From contig JAIOHU010000149.1 in assembly GCA_019912845.1 (NCBI GenBank), positions 1 to 49,775 of the forward strand: 49,775 bases of DNA. Direction: 5' to 3'. Source of the DNA: a bacterium (GTDB lineage: Bacteria; Electryoneota; Electryoneia; Electryoneales; Electryoneaceae). Of the stretch, positions 35,961 through 43,573 are shown piece after piece; within the stretch, counting starts at the first letter, position 1, and each line of letters opens with the position of its first letter. The notes beneath the pieces were generated by a model. That model ran no database searches, was not told the origin of the DNA, and was given only the letters and a program-made list of their open reading frames with translations. The position numbers and the translations under genes were made by a program.

Positions 35961-36335
35961 ATGATGTACGGTTTTGAAGCGATTCAAGAGGGTAATGGAC
36001 TGAGCTTGATGTTGGCGGGAATGGTTGTCGTATTCACCTCACTGGTGGCGTTAATCGTTATGATGAAAGTGCTTCGAATTGCACAGGAAGGGTTTCACTC
36101 AAGGAAAATATCGAAGCAGACCCCAGGCGCAGAGCCAAAATTAGGTGAAGGGGAAATACCCGGTGTTACTATTGCAGCGATTGCATTGACCATGATCCTT
36201 GAGGAAGAATCTGTGCATGACGACGAATCGATGGTCTTAACCCTGCGGGCATTTCCAAAGCCATACAGTAACTGGTGGATGAGGGATTTATCAACCGCCT
36301 GGCGGACAAAACCATCAAAAACTTCAACAAGATAA
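35961..36335 (+). CDS. Sodium pump decarboxylase gamma subunit (OadG-like)
   Basis: A 124-residue protein with one N-terminal transmembrane segment (LSLMLAGMVVVFTSLVALIVM), a cytosolic linker, and a short helical region (TIAAIALTMILEEES) as in OadG/MmdD proteins, which assemble and anchor the carboxyltransferase to the membrane pump. The C-terminus (about SNWWMRDL onward) is basic and less typical, so a frame error near the end is possible but not shown. GAGGAAT lies just before ATG 35961, 10 bases after the mmdA-like stop. Confidence 0.85.
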   Translation: MMYGFEAIQEGNGLSLMLAGMVVVFTSLVALIVMMKVLRIAQEGFHSRKISKQTPGAEPKLGEGEIPGVTIAAIALTMILEEESVHDDESMVLTLRAFPKPYSNWWMRDLSTAWRTKPSKTSTR

Positions 36336-36401
36336 GCTGTGCTCTTCCCTCACAGGGAAGAATGCTGATCTATAAGGAATAAATGATCCGGGGACCTCGA
36401 A

Positions 36402-36845
36402 ATGAAGATTTATAAATTCAAGATATATGGTCATGAGTACGAGACCAAAGTCGTCCGTAGAGATGACAATGAAATTGTTTTTTCGGTGAATGGTGAGGAA
36501 TACAAAGCCTATCTGGATCCGAGAAAACGACCATTTCAGACAAAACCGATGCCAAAGGTAAGTCGTCCCATTGCAGTCCCGGGAGCGGATACTTCAAAAA
36601 CCGCTAAACCATCTGAACCGAAAGGTGCTGGAGTAGTACGTGCACCCCTGCCCGGAACAGTTCTAAAGGTGGTCGTCAGGGAGGGGCAGGAGGTAAAGAC
36701 CGGTGATACTCTTCTCGTCATGGAAGCCATGAAAATGCAAAACAACATTTCGGCGACAAAAGCGGGTACAGTTGCAAAAATCCTCGTTGGTGAGGGAGTC
36801 GCTGTTATGGAAGGCGATGAGTTGGTTCATATCAGCGAAAGCTGA
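36402..36845 (+). CDS. Biotin carboxyl carrier subunit of the decarboxylase
   Basis: A 147-residue protein with a variable N-terminal part, a Pro/Ala-rich linker ([20 protein letters not shown]), and a biotinyl domain (about 75-147) with the modification motif EAMKMQNN; Lys111 should carry biotin. It shuttles carboxyl groups from the MmdA-like carboxyltransferase to the membrane subunit, where decarboxylation drives Na+ export. It lies between the gamma and beta subunit genes, 66 bases after the former and 32 bases before the latter. Confidence 0.93.
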   Translation: MKIYKFKIYGHEYETKVVRRDDNEIVFSVNGEEYKAYLDPRKRPFQTKPMPKVSRPIAVPGADTSKTAKPSEPKGAGVVRAPLPGTVLKVVVREGQEVKTGDTLLVMEAMKMQNNISATKAGTVAKILVGEGVAVMEGDELVHISES

Positions 36846-36877
36846 ATACTTTCACGATGATCAAATAAGAGTTAGCA

Positions 36878-38023
36878 ATGGATGTGCTGGCAAAATTTAT
36901 TCAATATACCGGATTCATGCAGCCGGGAGTGTGGAAAAACCTGATCATGATTGCGGTGGGATTGTTTTTCCTTTATCTGGCAATTAAAAAGGACTATGAA
37001 CCCCTTTTACTTGTTCCCATTGGCTTCGGGATAATCCTGGGTAATATACCGTACGCCCTCGATGCCAACTTGCGAATTGGAATTTATGAGCAGGGTTCGG
37101 TGCTGAATTATCTCTATTATGGTGTCAGCCAGGGCATTTATCCACCCCTGATCTTTCTGGGTATTGGTGCGTTGACTGATTTTTCTGCGCTTCTCTCCAA
37201 CCCGAAACTGGTCTTACTTGGGGCAGCCGCTCAGGTGGGCATTTTTCTGACACTATTAGGTGCAATGGCACTTGGCTTCAGTCCCACCGAAGCAGCAGCA
37301 ATTGGAATTATCGGTGGTGCAGATGGTCCAACAGCAATTTTCATTGCCTCAAAACTCGCTCCTGAGTTGATGGGTGCAATCGCTATCGCCGCTTACTCAT
37401 ATATGGCACTCGTTCCGGTAATCCAACCTCCTGTAATGAAGCTGCTCACCACGGAAAAAGAACGACATATCCGTATGAAACCGAGCCGGAGTGTTCCACG
37501 GAATGAAAAAATAATTTTCCCCATTATCGGATTCATAGGCACCTGTTTTATTGCCCCTGGTGCGCTTCCACTTCTAGGTATGTTGTTTTTCGGTAATCTT
37601 CTGAAGGAGAGTGGAGTAACCGAACGTCTTGCGAAAACTGCAGGAACATCACTTATCGATATCGTCACAATTCTTCTTGGGGTTACAGTAGGTGCATCTA
37701 CACAAGCACAATATTTTCTTACTCCACAGTCCATATACATTTTTGTGCTCGGTGCTGCCAGTTTTGTGGTTGCCACAGCGGGCGGTATCCTGTTTGCCAA
37801 GTTTATGAATCTCTTCCTGAAGGAAGGCAATAAAATCAACCCGTTGATCGGTGCTGCCGGCGTGAGTGCGGTTCCAGATAGTGCGCGAGTTGTTCAGCAG
37901 GTGGGAAGACTGTACGAACCCGATAATTATCTGCTCATGCATGCGATGGGACCGAATGTCGCCGGTGTGATTGGATCTGCAACAGCGGCGGGAGTGCTAC
38001 TGGCTCATTTTCTGGCGAAATAG
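36878..38023 (+). CDS. mmdB: Na+-translocating decarboxylase beta subunit (membrane pump)
   Basis: A 381-residue integral membrane protein of the OadB/MmdB/GcdB family with about 9-11 transmembrane segments. It decarboxylates the carboxy-biotin carrier and couples this to Na+ export. Characteristic stretches are YYGVSQGIYPPLIFLGIGAL, IGIIGGADGPTAIF (the conserved GGADGP re-entrant loop), AYSYMALVPVIQPP and GAAGVSAVPDSARVVQ near the C-terminus, all in the expected order. The length is normal. It is the last clear subunit of the operon; with the mmdA-, gamma- and biotin-carrier genes upstream the complex is complete. It would let the cell gain a Na+ gradient during propionate formation from succinate. 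Confidence 0.95.
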   Translation: MDVLAKFIQYTGFMQPGVWKNLIMIAVGLFFLYLAIKKDYEPLLLVPIGFGIILGNIPYALDANLRIGIYEQGSVLNYLYYGVSQGIYPPLIFLGIGALTDFSALLSNPKLVLLGAAAQVGIFLTLLGAMALGFSPTEAAAIGIIGGADGPTAIFIASKLAPELMGAIAIAAYSYMALVPVIQPPVMKLLTTEKERHIRMKPSRSVPRNEKIIFPIIGFIGTCFIAPGALPLLGMLFFGNLLKESGVTERLAKTAGTSLIDIVTILLGVTVGASTQAQYFLTPQSIYIFVLGAASFVVATAGGILFAKFMNLFLKEGNKINPLIGAAGVSAVPDSARVVQQVGRLYEPDNYLLMHAMGPNVAGVIGSATAAGVLLAHFLAK

Positions 38024-38386
38024 CCTGGGGGTCGTAAAATCGGCATCTTACTCTTCATTGCCAGCATTGTGTTTATGGGATTGCTGGTATAAGCATTTAC
38101 AAGAGGTGCACCCTTTCCCTACCTGGATTTCATCATTTTTATGGTTGTTCTTGGCGGGTTGATGAGACTCCCGGGTTTGGTAATTATTGCATACCCTCAG
38201 TATACGTTTGTGTTCGTAGCTGGTGTCTTTCTGATTCAGAGCTTCCTGATATATCTCTTTCTCGGATGGAGAGTCGGGATCTTCAATACTTTCCATAAGG
38301 TATTGATTATTATCATTTACTGGGGAAGTCTTATCCTGTTTGGAGGGCTCCTGAAGCTGTTATTTTATTGGATTGGACAAGGATAA
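38024..38386 (+). pseudogene. Small membrane ORF interrupted by an in-frame stop
   Basis: The frame of mmdB continues after its TAG as a hydrophobic stretch (KIGILLFIASIVFMGLLV), then a TAA at 38090-38092, then an open frame to 38386 (AFTRGAPFPYLDFIIFMVV..., with further membrane segments VIIAYPQYTFVFVAGVFLI and VLIIIIYWGSLILFGGLLKLLF). Sequence on both sides of the TAA looks like one four-helix membrane protein of about 115 residues, split by a nonsense codon and lacking a start codon. Translation could restart at ATG 38141 (81 residues). It is either a decaying gene, a sequencing error or a recoded stop. No family is recognised. Confidence 0.55.
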
Positions 38387-38433
38387 TTTTTTATTCAGCT
38401 TGTGATGCAGATCAAAATGTGCTATGTTATTCC

Positions 38434-38703
38434 ATGGAGAGTATACCACATTTTTCACTTTTTGTTGTGATTATGGGGGTTGTCATAACTGTGTTGCTGG
38501 TTCACGAAGACTTCCTGAAAGGAAAGGGGTTTATCGTGATCCATCAGACTTATTCACGTCTTGCTGCACTATCTCTACTAATTGGCATTACCAGCGGTTA
38601 TCACTTTGGATTCAGTTATTATATTGCACTATTTGGCAGTATTGCTCTCGTGTTAATTTTCGTGGGAGTGCTGACAAATCTGGTTCGTGATCCAGTTGAG
38701 TAA
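38434..38703 (+). CDS. Small four-helix membrane protein
   Basis: An 89-residue protein from ATG 38434 (ESIPHFSLFVVIMGVVITVL...); an upstream ATG at 38368 is also possible, and no strong Shine-Dalgarno is seen. Three or four hydrophobic segments (FSLFVVIMGVVITVLLV, LAALSLLIGITSGYHFGF, YIALFGSIALVLIFVGVL) are separated by short charged loops (HEDFLKGKG). It resembles the interrupted ORF before it in size and character, and both may belong to the tail of the decarboxylase operon. Function unknown. Confidence 0.6.
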   Translation: MESIPHFSLFVVIMGVVITVLLVHEDFLKGKGFIVIHQTYSRLAALSLLIGITSGYHFGFSYYIALFGSIALVLIFVGVLTNLVRDPVE

Positions 38704-38741
38704 CCCTGTTAAATTTATTCTCTACCTGTTCTTTTAATCAG

Positions 38742-38912
38742 TCGAAGTGTAAATCTGCTTAATCGGGAATCCCGTGCAAATCGGGAATGGCCCCCGCCAC
38801 GGTAAGTGTTGACGATTGCAGCTTTCTGCCACTGGCCAGTATTGATCTTTGGGTTGTCTGGCTGGGAAGGCGCTGCAAAAGGATGAAACACAAGTCCGGA
38901 AACCGGCTTCGA
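38742..38912 (+). ncRNA. Cobalamin (vitamin B12) riboswitch
   Basis: The conserved core is clear: GGGAATCCCGTGCAAATCGGG, then GGCCCCCGCCACGGTAA, then GGGAAGGCG with AAGGATGA, and the B12 box AAGTCCGGAAACCGGC (38893-38908). The closing helix pairs TCGAAG (38742-38747) with CTTCGA (38907-38912). This aptamer binds adenosyl- or aquocobalamin. It lies 113 bases before a secreted beta-propeller, a second secreted protein and a TonB-dependent receptor, so it should shut the B12-uptake operon when cobalamin is plentiful. A further hairpin, AACCTC-GGG-GAGGTT (38923-38937), follows without a U tract. Confidence 0.93.
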
Positions 38913-38992
38913 TATCAATACGAACCTCGGGGAGGTTGACGTTCTGCTTCGATTTACTACACACCAGTAGTTTCGAGTCTCAATGAAGAAAT

Positions 38993-39021
38993 TTCTCCCT
39001 GCTGTTCGGAAATCGGGAGGA
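38993..39021 (+). promoter_or_regulatory. Shine-Dalgarno sequestering hairpin of the riboswitch
   Basis: TTCTCCC (38993-38999) can pair with GGGAGGA (39015-39021), seven pairs including one G-U. The latter is the ribosome binding site, five bases before ATG 39026. No U-rich terminator is present in the leader, so the riboswitch probably controls translation. Confidence 0.7.
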
Positions 39022-39025
39022 TTTC

Positions 39026-40360
39026 ATGAGTCGTCGTATCAGTAACACCCTTCTTACAGTTTTTTTACTGCTTTTTTTCACCACCAGTCTATCATTCGGA
39101 TTTACATCCACCGGCTATTTTGCAATTCTCGGATTCGGACCCTCTGAATTAGTCTTCCAACCATTGAATGGAGATGCTATCTCCCTCGGCGAATTGGGAA
39201 CCACCCCAAATGTGTTACGACAGCTTGATGATCAGCTTTGGATTGTTCACTCTGGCGATTGGCAAACTGGGGAAGGTTCGGAGGTTTGGCACCTGAGCCT
39301 GGAGGAATTGAGTGAGGCAGTCGAAAATCAGAATCTACCTGAATGGAATGTGATTGAGCTGGACAATGGCAGCAATCCGTACGATATAGCCCACATCAAT
39401 GACAATTTATTCGTTTCCCACTTAAACACAGGTGAAGTGGTTGTTCTGGATGATGAATATTTCGAGGAGGTCGGTAGACTCACAAACTTAAATTCTCCCC
39501 AGGGATTATGTGGGTATGGAGAGTTTCTCGCCATCGCAGAGTCTGGGTTTGGCGCAGGATCAACTGTTGTACTCGTCGATCCTGTATCATTGGAAAGAGT
39601 CGACACACTAACCGTTGGCATCAACCCCCAATGGTTTACCACCGATAAAACCAGCAACCTCTATATCCTCTGTAGCGGTACAAGTTGGACTGCCCCCCCA
39701 ATGCCTGCCAGCCTCTGGCAGTACAACGACAGCATGGAAGAGTTGAATTTTATCGAGCTCGAAGGTTATCCCGGTGAAATTGCCATGTTGAACAACAGCA
39801 CTCCAGAACGTTTTATCGTACTCGGTGACGAATATGCCCAGTTGACCCCAAATATCTCAATTTTTTCCGCAAGCACGCTTGAAGAACAGATCGTCGAGGA
39901 GAATCTGACTGGCGGTTATACCATGATTCCCATGCTGGAAGGTATGCTCATCGGGTCTTCCACAACGAATAACGTTTACGCAATTGATTCCGGTTTCTCC
40001 ACAACCGGGTTGGAATTCACACATGAGAACAGCGTCATAGACATTGTTTTCGTTGAGGGTGAAACCGAAGTTGCTGACAACGAAATGGGATTACCATCAA
40101 CAGCAATTCTTTCGCCAGCTTACCCGAATCCATTTAACTCTTTCGCACGATTCAGTCTATTTATGCCTGTTGCAGGTGATATTGAGATCGAACTGATAAA
40201 CTCCCTCGGGCAGAAAGTTCAGAGTATCCATTCTGGTACACTGAGTGTTGGTGAGTACAGTATGCAGGTGAATGCTACTCATTTTTCTGCCGGGAGTTAT
40301 TTCATACGTGCCCGGGTGGGCGATCGTCAATACACTAAACAAATCGTCTATGTACGGTAA
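39026..40360 (+). CDS. Secreted beta-propeller protein, BtuG-like, with T9SS sorting domain
   Basis: A 444-residue protein with a signal peptide (RRISNTLLTVFLLLFFTTSLSFG). Residues of about 30-350 are repeated blades of the YVTN/YncE type (DDQLWIVHSGD, NDNLFVSHLNTGEVVVLD, GEFLAIAESG, SNLYILCSG, TTNNVYAIDSG). The end is AYPNPFNSFARFSL ... AGSYFIRA, a T9SS sorting domain. The cobalamin riboswitch and the BtuB-like receptor in the same operon suggest a role like Bacteroides BtuG, a seven-bladed propeller that binds B12 at the cell surface. There, however, the protein is a lipoprotein; here surface display appears to use T9SS. GGGAGG precedes the start. The propeller fold is well supported; B12 binding is inferred. 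Confidence 0.85.
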   Translation: MSRRISNTLLTVFLLLFFTTSLSFGFTSTGYFAILGFGPSELVFQPLNGDAISLGELGTTPNVLRQLDDQLWIVHSGDWQTGEGSEVWHLSLEELSEAVENQNLPEWNVIELDNGSNPYDIAHINDNLFVSHLNTGEVVVLDDEYFEEVGRLTNLNSPQGLCGYGEFLAIAESGFGAGSTVVLVDPVSLERVDTLTVGINPQWFTTDKTSNLYILCSGTSWTAPPMPASLWQYNDSMEELNFIELEGYPGEIAMLNNSTPERFIVLGDEYAQLTPNISIFSASTLEEQIVEENLTGGYTMIPMLEGMLIGSSTTNNVYAIDSGFSTTGLEFTHENSVIDIVFVEGETEVADNEMGLPSTAILSPAYPNPFNSFARFSLFMPVAGDIEIELINSLGQKVQSIHSGTLSVGEYSMQVNATHFSAGSYFIRARVGDRQYTKQIVYVR

Positions 40361-40370
40361 GGAGGAGAAA

Positions 40371-41255
40371 ATGAATTGCCGATCATATACGATAATCGCC
40401 GTTCTGTTTTGCTGTGTACAGTCGATTTTCGCACGTCCATTTCCTGAACGTGTATTGGAGGTTTCTTACGGCTCAAGTGCTGGCTTCGGGCAGGAGTATT
40501 TTCCTGAAAATGTGCTCGGTGCACCAGACAGTTCTGCAGCTCCACAATTCCCCAGCGCAAACCCGGAAGAAATTCTGACACTCGGAACCGATGGCTGGAT
40601 TATCCTGTCATTCGAGGATGATCCGATTATCGATGGTGATGGTTTTGATTTTACCGTATTCGAAAATGCCTTCTACTTCGGCGAACCACCTCGTGTCTAT
40701 ACAGAAGCTGGAATCGTTTCTGTCAGCGAGGATGGCAATCAGTGGGTTGAATTTCCATACAACCCTGATACTTTAGCGGGTTTAGCCGGAATAACACCTG
40801 TTGATGGTGCGGCGGACCCCTTAAATCCTGACGAAAGCGGCGGGGATTCTTTTGATCTTAGCGAGATCGGTGTGGAGCTGGTCAGGTATATCCGTATTAC
40901 CGATGCTGGCGATCTGGTCACTGATCTTGGTCCATCCTTCGACCTCGATGCTGTCGCCGGACTTCACTTTCAGGTATCTGATGTTCCTTCGACTACACCA
41001 ATCGCCAGCGATTTTAATCTGGAGGTCTATCCAAATCCGTTTAATAGCACCCTGCATGTTTCATTTGAGAATGAACTATCGAGGCAATTTCGGCTTCGTA
41101 TACTGAATATGATGGGCCAGGAAATCATTCTTTCAGATAGATTAGCCCATTCCTGGGAGTGGCAGAGTGGTAATACTGCTGCGGGAATTTATCTCATCCA
41201 GCTTTTAGCGAACAACAAAGTCCTCTCCTCCAGGCAGGTGGTATTACTGAGATGA
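40371..41255 (+). CDS. Secreted B12-locus protein with T9SS sorting domain
   Basis: A 294-residue protein from ATG 40371, with AAGGAGG 6 bases upstream; the frame reading back to 40272 overlaps the previous gene. It has a signal peptide (NCRSYTIIAVLFCCVQSIFA). A single domain of about 190 residues has motifs VLGAPDSS, GWIILSFEDDPIIDGDGFDF, VFENAF and YIRITDAGD, with many Asp residues that look like Ca2+ ligands. This 'LGAPD...GGDGxDFxVFEN' type of surface protein is often found beside TonB receptors in FCB genomes. The C-terminus is VYPNPFNSTLHVSF ... AGIYLIQL, a T9SS domain. The stop overlaps the receptor start (ATGA). A partner role in cobalamin capture is inferred from position. Confidence 0.82.
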   Translation: MNCRSYTIIAVLFCCVQSIFARPFPERVLEVSYGSSAGFGQEYFPENVLGAPDSSAAPQFPSANPEEILTLGTDGWIILSFEDDPIIDGDGFDFTVFENAFYFGEPPRVYTEAGIVSVSEDGNQWVEFPYNPDTLAGLAGITPVDGAADPLNPDESGGDSFDLSEIGVELVRYIRITDAGDLVTDLGPSFDLDAVAGLHFQVSDVPSTTPIASDFNLEVYPNPFNSTLHVSFENELSRQFRLRILNMMGQEIILSDRLAHSWEWQSGNTAAGIYLIQLLANNKVLSSRQVVLLR

Positions 41256-43573
41256 TTAGCTTTAAGCGAAATACAGGTTTGTCTCTGACAGCAATTGTTG
41301 TTGTTTTCCTGCTCTGCGCTTCACTTATTCCGGTCGGTCAACTGTTTGCTGATGGGGAGGTAGCTCAAGTCTCTATCGGAGGGATGGTTCTGGAGGAAAG
41401 TTCGTCGGAACCCATAGAGAATGCTCATGTTCTATTGGAACCATTTTCGCTTTTAACCACAACCGATGTTAACGGCAAGTTTGCCTTCAAGACACTTCCA
41501 CAGGGAAAGTATCGTCTCAAAGTCACTCATATCAGCTACAAACCTGAAACCTCAAATATTCATATCAGGGAAGGTTTTCAGGAACACCTAGTTCTCCACC
41601 TTGAACAAAAAACTTACGAGTCAGAGGAGATAACTTACTCCCCAAAGGAGAATCGGCTTTCTGATCAGACAACAATTACTCATGATGAATTAAGAAACTC
41701 TCCCTGGAAGGATGTCGGAGAGGTGCTTGAGAGTGTTCCTGGTGCTCAAGTGTATGCCGAAGGTGGACCGGGCGGCAAAAAAACTGTCAGCTTACATGGC
41801 TGCCGTCCTGACCAAGTGGTGATCCTGTACGATGGTGTACCCCTGAACTCCGGAAATGGTGACGCGATTGATCTTGCTACGCTTTCCCTGAATAGTATCC
41901 AGAAAATCGAAGTTCTGCCGCAAGGTAGTCTGGAAGGCGGGCCAGGCGCCATCGGTGGTATCGTACGGATAACCTCCGCTCAAGCTGCCACTCTTGCTTC
42001 AGGGATTTCTGATCTCCATCTAGAGGCATCCGAGTGGGGAGGTAGAGCCTTGCAGTTGGAAACCTATCTCGAATGTGGAAAAAATCAAACCGGTTATACT
42101 GTCTCGTACAGTTACCTCGTTGACCAGGGAGATTTTACCTACCGTGATGAATCGGGTGCTATTAAACATCGTTTAAACAACAGCACAAATCGTCAATCGG
42201 TTTTTTTATCTGTCGCACGACCACTGAACTCCACCTGGAGCAGCAAGTTCAGCGGTTCATATTATGAAGCAGGGAATGGTGCTGCTACTCCGCTTTTCCA
42301 ACCTCCCACCCCAGACGCTGAACATACTACCAGAAATTTTCGCCTGAATGGGAATTTTCAGCGCTTTGAGAACAAACATCAGAGCGAAATCCAGTTTTAT
42401 GGAATGGGAAGTGAGCGAAATTATATCAGCCCATTCAGGCAATATCATCCTGAAATTGGTTGGGTGGAGGGGTTTGTTCCCCAGGATATCAACGATGAAT
42501 CAATCAAAACTGGAATAAGCCTTCGTCATCGAATATCCGACATGAAAATTAGGGACTTCCATTTTACCACAACCCTCCAATCTGGCGGCAATTTGGAGCA
42601 GTATGAAAGCGTCAATCGTAACGGTTATGGATCATTGACAAGCCAGTTGGACGGCAAAGTATATCGAACTCAGCTTTATGGTTTACTGGGAAGCGAGATT
42701 AAAAAACAACTCAATGCGATTCAATTTGCCGCAGGAGGAAGCTATCGTCTGGATGGAATTACCGATAGCCATCAACGTTTCAAGGTCGCTGATACTCCCA
42801 AACCGAGCAGTTCCCTCAGACTTGCAGTGTCCCCCACAGCAACCAAAACGAGCTTACGTTGGGATCTGGCGGCATCGTACAACCGGAATTATTCACCTCC
42901 CCCATTCTTCAGTACTTTTCTGATGGAAAATGTCTTCGCACGGGGTAACCCGAATCTGCTGCCTGAGGAGAGTGAATCTATTGCCATAACAGGTAGAATT
43001 GCTTCAGCAACTCTTCCGGGCGATCCTGTTTTATCGCTGCAGGGATTCAGACGGACAACATGGAATCTTATTTACTGGCGAAGAAATTCTCGTGGACAGT
43101 ACTTCCCTGATAACCTGGGCGAAGCATTCGCCAGGGGGTTGGAGGCTTCCATCAGCCTCGGAAACCATGAGAATCTTTTTAGAAGCTCTGCTCATTTCAC
43201 CTGGCAACAAGTGACAGACCACGATGAGGATTCCTGGTATTATATGAACCGTGTACCATTCCAGCCGGAATATTATGGATCGCTGTCATTGATTGCTCAA
43301 CCTGCCTATGTAGCAATTGGAAGCGAAGTTCATTTTTCAGGCAGACGTTATACCACTTTAAGCAACCTTGATCCCTATAATTATGCGGGTGGAGGGCTTG
43401 ATCCTTACTGGGTGCTTGATCTTTGGGCGAGAAAAAATGTTGACTTTCTCAAGCTGGGCTGGGAGATGCAGTTCGGAGTTGATAATGTTCTGAACACTGA
43501 CTATGAACTACTCGATAATATGCCGATGCCGGGAAGAATATGGAAAATCTCTCTGCGGGTGGCAATCCATTAA
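41252..43573 (+). CDS. btuB: TonB-dependent outer-membrane receptor, BtuB-like
   Basis: A 773-residue receptor. After the signal peptide (LSLTAIVVVFLLCASLIPVGQLFA) is a carboxypeptidase-regulatory-like domain (about 38-125; GGMVLEESSSEPIENAHVLL, GKFAFKTLPQGKYRLKV). A plug domain follows (about 145-255; GEVLESVPGAQV, VSLHGCRPDQVVILYDGVPL, IEVLPQGSLEGGPGAIGGIV), then a 22-strand-type barrel ending in the expected aromatic strand (PGRIWKISLRVAIH). Transport specificity is not readable from the barrel, but the upstream cobalamin riboswitch and propeller gene indicate vitamin B12. The ATG overlaps the preceding stop, so it is translationally coupled. No TonB/ExbBD genes are in the window. The stop overlaps the convergent helicase-associated gene stop (TTAA). 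Confidence 0.92.
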   Translation: MISFKRNTGLSLTAIVVVFLLCASLIPVGQLFADGEVAQVSIGGMVLEESSSEPIENAHVLLEPFSLLTTTDVNGKFAFKTLPQGKYRLKVTHISYKPETSNIHIREGFQEHLVLHLEQKTYESEEITYSPKENRLSDQTTITHDELRNSPWKDVGEVLESVPGAQVYAEGGPGGKKTVSLHGCRPDQVVILYDGVPLNSGNGDAIDLATLSLNSIQKIEVLPQGSLEGGPGAIGGIVRITSAQAATLASGISDLHLEASEWGGRALQLETYLECGKNQTGYTVSYSYLVDQGDFTYRDESGAIKHRLNNSTNRQSVFLSVARPLNSTWSSKFSGSYYEAGNGAATPLFQPPTPDAEHTTRNFRLNGNFQRFENKHQSEIQFYGMGSERNYISPFRQYHPEIGWVEGFVPQDINDESIKTGISLRHRISDMKIRDFHFTTTLQSGGNLEQYESVNRNGYGSLTSQLDGKVYRTQLYGLLGSEIKKQLNAIQFAAGGSYRLDGITDSHQRFKVADTPKPSSSLRLAVSPTATKTSLRWDLAASYNRNYSPPPFFSTFLMENVFARGNPNLLPEESESIAITGRIASATLPGDPVLSLQGFRRTTWNLIYWRRNSRGQYFPDNLGEAFARGLEASISLGNHENLFRSSAHFTWQQVTDHDEDSWYYMNRVPFQPEYYGSLSLIAQPAYVAIGSEVHFSGRRYTTLSNLDPYNYAGGGLDPYWVLDLWARKNVDFLKLGWEMQFGVDNVLNTDYELLDNMPMPGRIWKISLRVAIH

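Noticed and set aside
36255..36335. Possible frameshift at the end of the gamma subunit
   Set aside because: The tail is unusual, but gamma subunits are poorly conserved there and the next gene is intact.
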